Shown here: positions 26,294-35,794 of the stretch, in pieces
Layout of the letters: every line of letters begins with the position of its first letter
Position numbering within the stretch: position 1 is the first letter of the stretch
Assembly: GCF_900115865.1 (NCBI RefSeq)
Contig: NZ_FOXY01000008.1
Location: 153,448-217,447, forward strand
Length of the DNA: 64,000 nt
Direction of reading: 5' to 3'
Source of the DNA: Donghicola eburneus
GTDB lineage: Bacteria; Pseudomonadota; Alphaproteobacteria; Rhodobacterales; Rhodobacteraceae
Notes under the pieces: model-generated
What the model was told of the DNA's origin: nothing
Seen by the model: only the letters and a program-made list of their open reading frames with translations
The model's database searches: none
Translations under genes and position numbers: made by a program

Positions 26294-27661
26294 TTAGCCT
26301 TGGATTTCGGTGCCAACGACAGTCTGGTCGCCCTTCAGGCCGATCGGCAGGCTGTCGAGGTAAGCGTTGGGTGTTTTGCCGTTGTAAGGAATGCCGTCGA
26401 TGATGTCTTCGGCAGGGGTCTCGGCTTTGTAGCCGTCGCTGTCCCAGGGGAAGTCAGCTTCGTTTGCCAGACCTTCGTCGACCAGAGCGCGCGCCGCTTC
26501 GAGGTAGATTTCAGGCTTGTAGACCGACTTTGCGACTTCGTCGTACCAGCTGTCAGACTTGGCCTCGGAGATCTGGCCCCAGCGGCGCATCTGGGTCAGG
26601 TACCAGACCGCGTCCGAGTAGTAGGGGTAGGTCGCGTTGTAACGGAAGAATACGTTGAAGTCGGGGACTTCGCGCTTGTCGCCTTTTTCGTATTCGAAGG
26701 TGCCGGTCATCGAGTTCGCGATCACGTCGTAGTCCGCGCCAACGTATTCAGGACGCGACAGGATTTCCACCGCTTCGGGACGGTTGGCGTTGTCGTTCTC
26801 GTCCAGCCACATGGCCGCGCGGATCAGGGCCTTCACAACCGCTTTGGTGGTGTTGGGGTACTCTTCGGCAAACTCGTTCGTGATGCCGAAAACCTTCTCG
26901 GGGTTGTTCTTCCAGAGTTCGTAGTCGGTGATGACCGGAACGCCGATGCCTTTGAACACGGCCTGCTGGTTCCAAGGCTCACCTACGCAATAACCGTAGA
27001 TGGTGCCGGCCTCGAGAGTCGCGGGCATCTGGGGCGGAGGGGTTACGGACAGTAGAACGTCTGCTGCGATCTGACCCGAGATGTTGTCGGTGCTGTAGTA
27101 GCCGGGCTCCAGACCACCTGCAGCCAGCCAGTAGCGCAGTTCGTAGTTGTGGGTCGAAACGGGGAAAACCATGCCCATGTTGAAGGGCTTGCCTTCGGAC
27201 TTGTACTTCTCGACAACGGGCTTCAGAGCCGACGCGCTGATGGGGTGTACGGGCTTGCCGTCGTCGCCAACGGGGATGTTGGGCTTCATCTCTTCCCAGA
27301 TTTCGTTGGAAACGGTGATGCCGTTGCCGTTCAGGTCCATCGAGAAGGGGGTGATGATGTGGGCTTCGGTGCCGAAACCGATGGTTGCCGCCAGAGGCTG
27401 ACCAGCCAGCATGTGCGCGCCGTCCAGTTTGCCGTCGATCACGCCGTCCAGCAGAACTTTCCAGTTTGCCTGTGCTTCCAAGGTGACGAACAGACCTTCG
27501 TCAAGGAAGTAGCCCTGTTCGTATGCTACCGCGAGGGGCGCCATGTCGGTCAGCTTGATAAAGCCGAAGGTCAGTTCGTCTTTCTCGAGGTCCATGCTCT
27601 GTGCGTAGGCCGCGCCGGTCAGGGCGGTGCTCGCAGCGAGGGCCATCACGAATTTCTTCAT
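26294..27661 (-). CDS. nrtA: Nitrate-binding periplasmic protein
   Basis: A 455-residue ABC substrate-binding protein of the NrtA/CmpA family. A Sec-type signal peptide (1-20, ending AAYAQ) leads to the periplasm; there is no Tat motif or lipobox as in cyanobacterial NrtA. Family blocks are [25 protein letters not shown]-like [11 protein letters not shown] and [10 protein letters not shown]. It is the first gene of the nas operon. SD AGAGGAAG is 5-6 nt upstream. Its mRNA leader carries the ANTAR target and attenuator. The related cytoplasmic sensor NasS is encoded just upstream. Confidence 0.94.
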   Translation of the reverse strand: MKKFVMALAASTALTGAAYAQSMDLEKDELTFGFIKLTDMAPLAVAYEQGYFLDEGLFVTLEAQANWKVLLDGVIDGKLDGAHMLAGQPLAATIGFGTEAHIITPFSMDLNGNGITVSNEIWEEMKPNIPVGDDGKPVHPISASALKPVVEKYKSEGKPFNMGMVFPVSTHNYELRYWLAAGGLEPGYYSTDNISGQIAADVLLSVTPPPQMPATLEAGTIYGYCVGEPWNQQAVFKGIGVPVITDYELWKNNPEKVFGITNEFAEEYPNTTKAVVKALIRAAMWLDENDNANRPEAVEILSRPEYVGADYDVIANSMTGTFEYEKGDKREVPDFNVFFRYNATYPYYSDAVWYLTQMRRWGQISEAKSDSWYDEVAKSVYKPEIYLEAARALVDEGLANEADFPWDSDGYKAETPAEDIIDGIPYNGKTPNAYLDSLPIGLKGDQTVVGTEIQG

Positions 27662-27709
27662 TCTTTACTTCCTCTGTTGGTAGGTGCCGTTCGTTCCGGC
27701 AAAACGCAA

Positions 27710-27761
27710 AAAGCCGCTGACACGCATCGCGAGGGAGGATCGCGACGGGTCGAGCGGCTTT
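27710..27761 (-). terminator. Transcription attenuator in the nas leader
   Basis: On the minus strand AAAGCCGCT (27761-27753) pairs with AGCGGCTTT (27718-27710), followed by TTGCGTTTT. A nested hairpin TCGCGA/TCGCGA fills the loop. It lies 49 bp before the nrtA start, so it would stop transcription of the whole operon unless antiterminated. Confidence 0.85.
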
Positions 27762-27770
27762 GCTCAAAGA

Positions 27771-27825
27771 TTTTCCCGATCAGTGGGAGAATTCTGTATC
27801 AGACGTAGCGTCTTTGCTGCATCTG
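27771..27825 (-). promoter_or_regulatory. ANTAR (NasT) RNA target: two-hairpin antitermination element
   Basis: Two stem-loops read 5' to 3' on the minus strand. P1 (27825-27800): CAGATGCAGC, hexaloop AAAGAC, GCTACGTCTG; ten positions with one C-A mismatch and one wobble. An 8-nt linker follows. P2 (27791-27771): TTCTCCC, loop ACTGATC, GGGAAAA with one mismatch. Both loops have A at position 1 and G at position 4, the known ANTAR-RNA signature. The P2 loop is 7 nt rather than 6. The attenuator follows 9 nt later, and NasT, an ANTAR protein, is encoded upstream. Confidence 0.82.
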
Positions 27826-27925
27826 CATCCATATTGCGGCGCGATTTATGAGTCTGGAAGTCGCAAATTTAAAAATGTTCCGTTTCGCCGCAGTTTAGCA
27901 TTCGGAAATGCCGCACTTGCACAAT

Positions 27926-29110
27926 TCATGAGCATCCTTCAGCGTAAGGGTCGAAAACAGCGCCATCAAAGAAACGGTCGCGCTCCAGAATCAGCGATCC
28001 TTTGGCGCTAGCGGCGGGTTCCGGTTGGTCGATTGCGCCTTCGACTTTCTCGGATGCGCCGGGCAGGGCGGCCGTCGTTTCAGCGAGTGCTTTGCGATAA
28101 AGGTCGGTTCTGAAGACGTCCCGTGCCGTGCTCATTGCGCCTGATGGTTCAAAGCCGAGACGGGTCGCCATGCGCCGCGCGATCCACGCGGCTTGGGATT
28201 TCCAAGGGAAGGTCGCCGCACCTTTGTGGAACTCGATAAAATTCGGCACGTGTCGCTCCTCACCGCGCTGGTTTACAATCAGCTGACCGGACAAAGTGCG
28301 GTCGATGACTTCACGTGAAACGTTCAGCACATCCTTGCGGCTCAGGATTTCCGTCGCGGTCGTGTGGCTGTCAGGGTCCGAGAGCCAGCGGCCAGCACGC
28401 CAGACGGCTCGGATCAGGCGCTGCGCCAATTCGGAACGGTCAGCGATCCAGTCCTTGCGCATGGCAAGGATCTTTTCGGGTGCAAAATTCCAGATCGCAG
28501 AGGTGGGCAGGATCAATTCGCCATACCCACGTTCCACTGCGATCGAACCCCACGGCTCGCCCACGCAGAAGGCATCGATTTCCCCGCTCGCCACAGCATT
28601 CGCCATTAGTGGCGGTGGAACCGTGCGGATTTCCAGTCCTTGCGGAGCCGCATATCCTAGCGCGCTCAGCCAGTAGTACAGCAGCTCTGCGTGCATCGAG
28701 AAGGGGAAGGGCACACCGATCCGCAGGCGCGCGCCTTTGGATGTCATCATCGCGTGGCCAATGCTGGTTGCATCGCGAAAATCGAGCGTAGCGCCGTTGC
28801 TTCGCATCTTTTCCGCCAACGAAATGCTGACACCAATGACGTTGCCGTTCACCGAAGTGGTCATCGCTGCATGTAGGGGCGGCAGCGCGCCACCCAAACC
28901 CAGCGAAAGCGCCACGGGGACAGGCGCTAGCATGTGGGCCGCATCGACGCGGCCAAATGCCAGCATATCCCGCAAACTGGACCAAGAGGGCGCCTTCTCA
29001 AAGCTAAGGTCCAGTCCCTCTTGGGCGGCGAACCCCATCTCCTGCGCCATCAGTAGCGGTGCAGAGTCCAGTAGAGGGATGTATCCGACGGTCAGCTCAA
29101 CTTTCTTCAT
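27926..29110 (-). CDS. nasS: Nitrate/nitrite sensor of the NasST system
   Basis: A 394-residue NrtA-like ligand-binding protein with no signal peptide: it begins directly with the beta-strand KKVELTVGYIPLLDSAPL. It is therefore cytoplasmic, as known for NasS. It shares FCVGEPWGSIAVERG with the periplasmic NrtA. In established NasST systems NasS binds and inactivates NasT until nitrate or nitrite releases it. It overlaps nasT by ATGA, consistent with stoichiometric synthesis. The tail (about 355-394) is polar and variable. Confidence 0.93.
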   Translation of the reverse strand: MKKVELTVGYIPLLDSAPLLMAQEMGFAAQEGLDLSFEKAPSWSSLRDMLAFGRVDAAHMLAPVPVALSLGLGGALPPLHAAMTTSVNGNVIGVSISLAEKMRSNGATLDFRDATSIGHAMMTSKGARLRIGVPFPFSMHAELLYYWLSALGYAAPQGLEIRTVPPPLMANAVASGEIDAFCVGEPWGSIAVERGYGELILPTSAIWNFAPEKILAMRKDWIADRSELAQRLIRAVWRAGRWLSDPDSHTTATEILSRKDVLNVSREVIDRTLSGQLIVNQRGEERHVPNFIEFHKGAATFPWKSQAAWIARRMATRLGFEPSGAMSTARDVFRTDLYRKALAETTAALPGASEKVEGAIDQPEPAASAKGSLILERDRFFDGAVFDPYAEGCS

Positions 29111-29700
29111 CCAAGAAGCCCCGCTGCTGTGACAAGGGCGGAGGCCACATCAACAACCCGTTTGTTCTGGTCCATCGCTGTTTTCCTGAGCAAGCTATAG
29201 GCAGCATCCTCGTCGATCCCGCGGGCTTTCATCAGCAAGCCCTTGGCGCGGTCGATCACTTTGCGCTCTTCGAGGGCGCGCTTGGTCGTCTCCAATTCCT
29301 TGCGGACACGGCTGAACATGTGAAAGCGGGTGATCGCGGCATCAAGGATGGGTTTGACCCGATCCGCGCGTAGTCCATCCACCACATAGGCGGAGACGCC
29401 AGCTTCGATCGCGGCCTTGGTCATGGCGTCGTCGGATTGGTCGACGAACATCGCGACCGGCCGTTCCAGCGGGGTCGAGGCGATCGACAGTTCTTCGATA
29501 ATATCGCGCGAGGGGTTGGCCAAATCGACCAGCACCACGTCAGGATTAAAGGACGCGACGGCGCGGGCCAGTCCCGTACTCTCGGTGATGACGCGGATGT
29601 CGTAGTTCCCAGCAGCCTTCAGGCTGTCGATAATCTGGAGGGCACGGTTCTTGTCCGGCTCGACCAGCACGATGGAGAGGGGGCTCGCTTCGGGAGGCAT
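29107..29700 (-). CDS. nasT: ANTAR-domain transcription antiterminator
   Basis: A 197-residue RNA-binding antiterminator. Residues 8-125 are a receiver-like domain with Asp59 in VVLVDLANP, but the acidic pocket is degenerate (VEPDKN in place of the DDD pattern), so it is probably not phosphorylated. A coiled linker leads to the ANTAR domain (about 135-190) with VIDRAKGLLM and AYSLLRKTAMDQN. It should bind the two-hairpin element at 27771-27825 and prevent termination at 27710-27761. nasT-nasS precede the nas operon on the same strand. Confidence 0.94.
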   Translation of the reverse strand: MPPEASPLSIVLVEPDKNRALQIIDSLKAAGNYDIRVITESTGLARAVASFNPDVVLVDLANPSRDIIEELSIASTPLERPVAMFVDQSDDAMTKAAIEAGVSAYVVDGLRADRVKPILDAAITRFHMFSRVRKELETTKRALEERKVIDRAKGLLMKARGIDEDAAYSLLRKTAMDQNKRVVDVASALVTAAGLLG

Positions 29701-29774
29701 GGCACTCGCACTTTGTCAGACAGTCCTGCGAGTCCTGCCTGTCTGTTAGGCAAAGCGACACTCATCTTTGCGTG

Positions 29775-29808
29775 AAAACACCGCCAAACAACGGGTTGCT
29801 TGGCGGTG
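29775..29808 (-). terminator. Rho-independent terminator of the transglutaminase gene
   Basis: On the minus strand CACCGCCAA (29808-29800) and TTGGCGGTG (29787-29779), with an extra inner CAAC/GTTG stem, then TTTTC. It lies about 30 bp beyond the transglutaminase stop. Confidence 0.85.
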
Positions 29809-29837
29809 TGATTATTTCATGAGCGTAATTGCACAAA

Positions 29838-32800
29838 TTATGTGCGACGCATGTCTAGGGTCATGGGGAAGTCTGGATGCGTGCCGAGGAACGATGGCGT
29901 TTGGCCTGGCGCCAAGTCCGCCCCTGGGAAGAAACGCGCCATACGACGGCCTTCGGCCTCGAGTGCGTTGATCGGACGATTGTCGTGCGAGCGTCCGCCA
30001 GGGTGGAACGTGTGATAGGTCGCGCCACCAATAGAGACACCGTTGTAAGGATCGTAAATCACCAGACGCAGCGGGCCGTGGGCCGGAATCGTCGGGTGAA
30101 GCGCTTTCCAAGGTTGCCACGACCGGAACCGGATACCAGCCACATGAGAGCCATCGGACATCTTGGTCACCGGCACCACGACCCCGTTGCACAGCAGCTG
30201 ATAGCGGCTGGCGTCAAAGTTTTGCAGCTGGACCTCGACTCGCTCGACCGAGCTGTCGACATACCGCGCGGTGCCGCCGGGCACGCCTTCTTCGCCAAGG
30301 ACGAGCCAAGGTTCGATGGCGTTGCGGATGGTCATGGTCGTGTCGCCAACCTTGGACTGCCCTGCGACGGGGAAGCGGAAGTTTAGCTGCGCCTGATACC
30401 ATTCAATGTCGAAAGGTACGCCGTGGGCATTAGACAGGTCATTCAGGACAGTTTTGAAGTCGTCCCATAGCGGGGTCGGCAACAGGTAGCTGTCATGCAG
30501 ATGGGTGCCCATAGGTTTGAGCGAGCCGCGATACGGCTCTTCCCAGAACCACGCGATCAGGCCGCGGATGATCAGGGCTTGGGCCATGCTCATCTGCCAA
30601 TGGGGCGGCATTTCAAACCCGCGGAACTCGACCAGACCCAAGCGGCCGGTGGGACCGTCAGGCGAGTAGAGTTTGTCGATGCAAATCTCGGCGCGGTGGG
30701 TGTTGCCGGTGCTATCTACCAGCAGGTTGCGGAAGATCCGGTCCACCAGCCACAGGGGCGGATTTTGGCCCAGACGGTCCAGTTCCTTGAGCGCAATCTC
30801 CATTTCATAGAGCGCATCGTGCCGCGCCTCGTCTAGGCGTGGGGCCTGCGAGGTCGGGCCAATGAAGAGGCCAGAGAACAGGTAGGACAGCGACGGGTGG
30901 TTCTGCCAATAGCGGATGATCGACCCTAGAACATCAGGGCGGCGCAAGAATGGACTGTCCGCGGGGGTGTTGCCACCGACCACGATGTGGTTGCCGCCAC
31001 CCGAGCCAACGGGCCGGCCGTCAATCTGGAAAGTGGTTGAATCCAGCCCGCACTGACGTGCTTCTTCGTACAGGACTTCGGTAATCTCGCTCAGTTGGTC
31101 CCAGCTTTGGGCAGGGTGAATGTTGACCTCAATCACGCCGGGGTCGGGGGTTACTTTGATGACGTTCAGGCGCGGATCGTGGGGCGGCTCGTAGCCTTCG
31201 ATGCGAATGGGTTCACCGCTGGCTGCCGAGGCTTCCTCGATCGCCTCGATCAGATCGATATAGGCCTCTCCCGAGGGGGTCGGCGGCAAGAAGACCGTCA
31301 GCTTTCCATCACGTGGTTCGACCGACAGCGCGGTGCGCGCGTAGTTGCCGGGCGAGGAAACCAGCGAACCAGAGCCGACCCAATCCTGCTGGGACCGGAT
31401 GCGCATCTGACGCAGGGTTTCTTCGGCTTTTTTATCGACGTCTTTCTCGGTTTCCGGCTCCAGCTTGCGGGGCTGGGTCATCGGATCGCGATACATTTCG
31501 GGATCTGCCGCCGGATAGGCGTTCAATGCAGTCAGAGGCAGACGGAAGCCCGCGGGGCTGTCGCCGGGGATCAGGAAAATCTGGCCACGTCGCGTGGTCC
31601 AGCGGGTGGCTTGCCAGCGGAAACGGCGCTTGGGGCGCTTGTCCTCGGCCTGCGCGAGCTGCAGGGGTAGGACATAGGCAACAGGGTTTTTGAAGCCTTT
31701 GTCAAAGACGCGGGCCAATCGCTGACGGTCCACTGGATTTTCTAGCCGGTTGTCAGCGGGCGACAGGTCGGCAGGTAGCTTGTGCTCCATTTCCATGAAC
31801 TCGAGCGGATCCTCGTAGGCAGGCATGGCTGCCTCGGTCTCGACATCGAGCGCTTGAGTCAGGTGGTTCATAAAGTTTTCGGCCGACTTATGGTCGGCAT
31901 TGGTCTGCTTCTCCTCGGCGATGCGACTGATGTCGGACCACACAGGATTGCCATCGCCGCGCCAGATCAGCGCAAAGGCCCAGCGGGGCAGGGGCTCGCC
32001 GGGATACCACTTGCCTTGGCCGTGCTGAATGACACCGCCGGGCGCAAAACGGTCGCGGAGTTTGCGGATCAGTCTGTCGGCGTAATCGCGTTTGGTCGGC
32101 CCAACCGCGCCGATGGTCCATTCGTCGGCGTCACGGTTCATTTCTGACACAAAGGTCGGCTCGCCGCCCATAGTCAGACGCACGTCATTTTCTTGTAGCT
32201 TCTTGTCTACGATCTTGCCTGCGCGGTCGATTTCGGACCATTGCGACGGGGTGAGCGGACGGGTGATACGCGGCGGCTCCGCGATGCGGGTGACCGACAT
32301 TTCAAAGTCGAACGCCACCTCTGCCGGTTCGTGCGCGCCGGTGATGGGCGCGGCGGACGAGGGCGAGGGCGTACAGGCCAGCGGGATGTGGCCTTCGCCT
32401 GCGAACAGACCGGATGTCGGGTCAAGCCCAACCCAGCCCGCGCCGGGCAGGTAGACTTCGCACCACGCGTGCAGGTCGGTGAAATCTTCTTCTGGCCCAG
32501 AAGGGCCATCGACTGCCTTCAGGTCTGCGGCCAGCTGGATCAGGTAGCCGGATACAAAGCGCGCCGCATAGCCGAAACGGCGCAGCATCGCGACCATGAG
32601 CCATGCGCTGTCGCGGCAAGAGCCGAGCGCTTTGCTGACCGTTTCGCCCGGTTTCTGGACGCCGGGTTCCATGCGAACGGTATAGGCGATGGACTGCTGA
32701 AGATAGCTGTTCAATGCGACCAGCCAGTCGATGGTCACGCCCTCGGGCTGGGGCGCGTCCTTCATCACCTTTTCAAACGCTTCGCGGTGCTCGGCGGTGT

Positions 32801-33176
32801 CGTTCGCCTGATCCACCTGCGCCAGATAGGGAGCCAGATCGACGCGCAGCTCCCGCTCGTACTCGAACGGCATTTCCATCGCAGAGTCGTCGAGGAAGAA
32901 GTCGAACGGATTGATCGCTACCATTTCGGCGACCAGCGTGACGGTCACGCTCAGCTCCTTGGCCTTCTCCGGAAAGGCCAGACGGGCCTGCCAGTTCGCG
33001 AACGCGTCTTGCTGCCAGTTCAAGAAATGGTCTGACGGGGTAATCTGCAGATCGTAACTTTTGATGGGTGTCCGCGTGTGGGGTGCGGGGCGCAGGCGGA
33101 CGATGTGAGCGCCAAGACCGACCAGCTTGTCATATGAGTAAGTGGTGCGGTGTTTGAGCGAGACAGTAATTGTCAT
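29838..33176 (-). CDS. Transglutaminase-like protein fused to a DUF2126 domain (Anbu locus)
   Basis: A 1112-residue protein. Residues ~3-85 match the bacterial transglutaminase N-terminal beta-domain (ITVSLKHRTTYSYDK). The cysteine-protease-like core has Cys187 (GSCRDSAW), His236 (DLHAWCEVYLPG) and Asp252 (GLDPTSG), a complete triad. The remaining ~800 residues correspond to the large DUF2126 region, with many Trp and acidic blocks (DVRLTMGGEPTFVSEMNRD). The start at 33176 fits the domain start; an upstream ATG at 33260 lacks support. It is divergent from the ATP-grasp gene. In related loci the set is thought to make or process a peptide tag linked to Anbu. No signal peptide seen, so cytoplasmic. 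Confidence 0.9.
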   Translation of the reverse strand: MTITVSLKHRTTYSYDKLVGLGAHIVRLRPAPHTRTPIKSYDLQITPSDHFLNWQQDAFANWQARLAFPEKAKELSVTVTLVAEMVAINPFDFFLDDSAMEMPFEYERELRVDLAPYLAQVDQANDTAEHREAFEKVMKDAPQPEGVTIDWLVALNSYLQQSIAYTVRMEPGVQKPGETVSKALGSCRDSAWLMVAMLRRFGYAARFVSGYLIQLAADLKAVDGPSGPEEDFTDLHAWCEVYLPGAGWVGLDPTSGLFAGEGHIPLACTPSPSSAAPITGAHEPAEVAFDFEMSVTRIAEPPRITRPLTPSQWSEIDRAGKIVDKKLQENDVRLTMGGEPTFVSEMNRDADEWTIGAVGPTKRDYADRLIRKLRDRFAPGGVIQHGQGKWYPGEPLPRWAFALIWRGDGNPVWSDISRIAEEKQTNADHKSAENFMNHLTQALDVETEAAMPAYEDPLEFMEMEHKLPADLSPADNRLENPVDRQRLARVFDKGFKNPVAYVLPLQLAQAEDKRPKRRFRWQATRWTTRRGQIFLIPGDSPAGFRLPLTALNAYPAADPEMYRDPMTQPRKLEPETEKDVDKKAEETLRQMRIRSQQDWVGSGSLVSSPGNYARTALSVEPRDGKLTVFLPPTPSGEAYIDLIEAIEEASAASGEPIRIEGYEPPHDPRLNVIKVTPDPGVIEVNIHPAQSWDQLSEITEVLYEEARQCGLDSTTFQIDGRPVGSGGGNHIVVGGNTPADSPFLRRPDVLGSIIRYWQNHPSLSYLFSGLFIGPTSQAPRLDEARHDALYEMEIALKELDRLGQNPPLWLVDRIFRNLLVDSTGNTHRAEICIDKLYSPDGPTGRLGLVEFRGFEMPPHWQMSMAQALIIRGLIAWFWEEPYRGSLKPMGTHLHDSYLLPTPLWDDFKTVLNDLSNAHGVPFDIEWYQAQLNFRFPVAGQSKVGDTTMTIRNAIEPWLVLGEEGVPGGTARYVDSSVERVEVQLQNFDASRYQLLCNGVVVPVTKMSDGSHVAGIRFRSWQPWKALHPTIPAHGPLRLVIYDPYNGVSIGGATYHTFHPGGRSHDNRPINALEAEGRRMARFFPGADLAPGQTPSFLGTHPDFPMTLDMRRT

Positions 33177-33287
33177 AATTTTAGGCAGTCCGTACGTTTG
33201 GTAAGCAAATGGTATGCGATACGCTTGAAGTCTTGGTTTAAACCTGCACCACTCAACCATGGATAGCTAGAGTTATTGGGGGGTTAT
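33177..33287. promoter_or_regulatory. Divergent promoter region of the Anbu locus
   Basis: 111 bp between the transglutaminase gene and the ATP-grasp gene. GGTTTAAACC at 33235-33244 is a perfect 10-bp palindrome and could be an operator. Promoter boxes are not clear by eye. Confidence 0.35.
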
Positions 33288-34712
33288 GTGGTCGCGTATT
33301 ACGATGAAATGAAAGACCGCGCAGGAATTAAGCCAGCGTATGCCGATGTGGCCGAATGGGCCAAGGCGACAACCGCTGAGGATCTGCGACTTCGCCAGAA
33401 CGAGGCGGAAGGTCTGTTTCGAAGAAATGGTATTACTTTTGCGGTGTACGGAGAGGGGGGAGACCCCGAGCGACTGATCCCGTTTGATTTGATGCCCCGC
33501 GTGTTTTCCTCGAGCGAGTGGGATGTGATTGAACGCGGTTCGATCCAACGCGCTCGCGCGTTGAACGCCTTTTTGACCGATGTTTACGGTAAGCGCGAGT
33601 TTATCAAAGCCGGTAAGATACCCGCGCGTCTGGTCGAAGGTAACCCCGCCTACGAGCCGATTATGCAGGGCATTCAGCCGGTCGGTGACATCTTCTCGCA
33701 CATCATTGGCGTCGATTTGGTGCGTACCGGCCCTGACGAGTTCAACGTACTCGAGGACAACTGCCGCACGCCATCTGGCATCTCATATGTGTTGCAGAAC
33801 CGCGAAGTGATGCAGCGCATCATGCCGTCGATGTTCCGTAGCGGGCAGGTTCGTCCGGTCGATCATTATGGCGATATGTTGGCCGCCGCGATGCAGTCCG
33901 TCGCCCCCGACGACTGCGACGGCCGACCCACATTAGCGATTCTGACGCCTGGCCACTATAACTCGGCCTATTTCGAGCATAGCTTCCTCGCTGATATTAT
34001 GGGCATCGAACTAGTCGAAGGGCAGGATTTGTTCGTTGAGAACGACATGCTCTTTATGCGGACGATCCGCGGGCCAGAGCGAATCCACGTTCTGTATCGC
34101 CGGATCGATGATGCATTCTTGGATCCCGAAGCCTTTAATCCCGACAGTATGCTGGGTGTGCCAGGTCTGATGCGGGCCTATGCGGCTGGCGGTGTGACCA
34201 TCGTCAATGCCCCTGGCGCGGGCGTAGCGGACGACAAGGCAACTTATGTCTATGTGCCGGAAATGATCCGCTTCTTCCTTGGCGAAGAGCCGATCTTGCC
34301 GAACGTAGAGACGTGGCAGTGTGCGGACGAATCCGAGTGCAAATACGTGCTGGATAATCTGTCTGAACTGGTGGTGAAAGAAGTCCACGGTTCGGGTGGT
34401 TACGGCATGCTGATTGGCCCGAAATCGACCAAGGCCGAGATCGAGAAGTTCGAAGGCCTGATCAAGGCGAACCCCGGTAACTACATCGCGCAGCCCACCT
34501 TGGCGCTGTCGACGGTCCCGTCACTCAGCGAAGAAGGACTCGCTCCGCGCCATGTGGACCTGCGCCCGTTTGTGATCTCGGGTAAGGGCAAAACGGAACT
34601 TATTCCGGGTGGTCTGACCCGTGTGGCCCTGCGTGAGGGCTCGCTTGTGGTGAACTCCAGCCAAGGTGGCGGCGTTAAGGATACGTGGGTTTTGCGAGGG
34701 GATCGTTTGTAA
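33288..34712 (+). CDS. Circularly permuted ATP-grasp type 2 protein (DUF404/DUF407)
   Basis: A 474-residue protein of the circularly permuted ATP-grasp family, related to peptide-bond ligases. Family landmarks are LIPFDLMPRVF, EDNCRTPSGISY, LAILTPG and VVKEVHGSGGYGMLIGP, the last a probable nucleotide-binding loop. GTG at 33288 is chosen because a G-run (33278-33282) provides a ribosome site; a TTG at 33276 is also possible. The stop overlaps the alpha-E gene by TAATG. In Anbu-type loci this ligase and the alpha-E protein are proposed to build a peptide; substrate unknown. Confidence 0.9.
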   Translation: MVAYYDEMKDRAGIKPAYADVAEWAKATTAEDLRLRQNEAEGLFRRNGITFAVYGEGGDPERLIPFDLMPRVFSSSEWDVIERGSIQRARALNAFLTDVYGKREFIKAGKIPARLVEGNPAYEPIMQGIQPVGDIFSHIIGVDLVRTGPDEFNVLEDNCRTPSGISYVLQNREVMQRIMPSMFRSGQVRPVDHYGDMLAAAMQSVAPDDCDGRPTLAILTPGHYNSAYFEHSFLADIMGIELVEGQDLFVENDMLFMRTIRGPERIHVLYRRIDDAFLDPEAFNPDSMLGVPGLMRAYAAGGVTIVNAPGAGVADDKATYVYVPEMIRFFLGEEPILPNVETWQCADESECKYVLDNLSELVVKEVHGSGGYGMLIGPKSTKAEIEKFEGLIKANPGNYIAQPTLALSTVPSLSEEGLAPRHVDLRPFVISGKGKTELIPGGLTRVALREGSLVVNSSQGGGVKDTWVLRGDRL

Positions 34713-35725
34713 TGCTGAGCCGTACCGCACAAGGACTGTACTGGATGTCGCGCTACGTCGAGCGCGCCGAAAACAACGCCCGTTTGCTGGACGCTGGCCG
34801 CCGGATCGAAGGTCTGCCCGGCGCGGAGGCTGCCGGAAATACGGAATGGCCGTCGATTATCATCGCGGCGGGATGTCGTGAAACCTTTGGCGAGACGTTG
34901 GAGGATGCCGACCGCGACAGCGCGACCTTCCATTTGGCGTTCGACAAGGACAACGCGTCGAGCATTCAATCCTGTTTCCACGCCGCGCGGGAAAACGCCC
35001 GAGCCATGCGTGGTGCGATAACGTCCGAAGTCTGGACTGCGATAAACACTACATGGGCCGAATTCCGGACCAAGACGATGGCCGATACCGACGAGCGTCG
35101 CTATGCGGACTTTGTGGAGAGCGTGCTTGCCGCAAGCTTTACTTTCCGCGGCGCGATCAATTCCACGCTTCTGCGGGACGAGCGCCAGTGGTTCATCGAA
35201 CTGGGCAAACATATCGAGCGCGCCGATGCGACAGCGCGACTGCTGGATGTGAAATATCACGTGCTGCTCCCCCAAGCGGACGAGGTTGGGGCCGGCTTGG
35301 ACTTGCTTCAGTGGCAGCAGATTTTGCGGGCTGCGAATGCTTTGCGTGCGTTCCGCCATGTCTATCGTGAACAGGTCAGCGCCCCGCGCGTGGTTGATCT
35401 GCTGGTCGTGAATAGCCAATCGCCGCGCTCGTTGCGTTATTCCTACGAGGCGATTTGCGACAACATCGACAATATCGGGGTGCACACCAAAGCACAGCGC
35501 AAGGCCTCCGACATCGCGCGCGCCTCGCGCGATAAGCTCCGCTCGGCGGACGCGCACTCCATCATCGATTTTGGCCTGCACGAATGGCTGACTGAAATGA
35601 TCACAGAGACGAACCAGCTCGCCAATGAGCTGGGCGAGAGCTACGGCTTCTTCTCGCAGGTGGATCGTGATTCGCTAGACGATGAAGCAATAGGCACTAG
35701 CACTATTGAGGTATGCGAACCTTAA
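34712..35725 (+). CDS. Alpha-E domain protein (DUF403)
   Basis: A 337-residue all-alpha protein. It begins with the family hallmark LSRTAQGLYWMSRYVERAENNARLLD and repeats a related ERAD block at HIERADATARLLDVKYH, so the fold looks internally duplicated. Function not established; it nearly always travels with the permuted ATP-grasp and transglutaminase genes. The ATG at 34712 overlaps the TAA of the ligase gene. No signal peptide or TM segment seen. The Anbu gene follows 69 bp later. Confidence 0.9.
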   Translation: MLSRTAQGLYWMSRYVERAENNARLLDAGRRIEGLPGAEAAGNTEWPSIIIAAGCRETFGETLEDADRDSATFHLAFDKDNASSIQSCFHAARENARAMRGAITSEVWTAINTTWAEFRTKTMADTDERRYADFVESVLAASFTFRGAINSTLLRDERQWFIELGKHIERADATARLLDVKYHVLLPQADEVGAGLDLLQWQQILRAANALRAFRHVYREQVSAPRVVDLLVVNSQSPRSLRYSYEAICDNIDNIGVHTKAQRKASDIARASRDKLRSADAHSIIDFGLHEWLTEMITETNQLANELGESYGFFSQVDRDSLDDEAIGTSTIEVCEP

Positions 35726-35794
35726 AAGTGTCACTTGTTTCGGGGGAAGGGCACGGATACTTGAGTGTGTGTCTTTCCCTCTGGAGGAGCTACT

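Noticed and set aside
27826..27925. Search for a sigma-54 promoter ahead of the nas leader
   Set aside because: No TGGCAC-N5-TTGC type element seen; promoter left unassigned.
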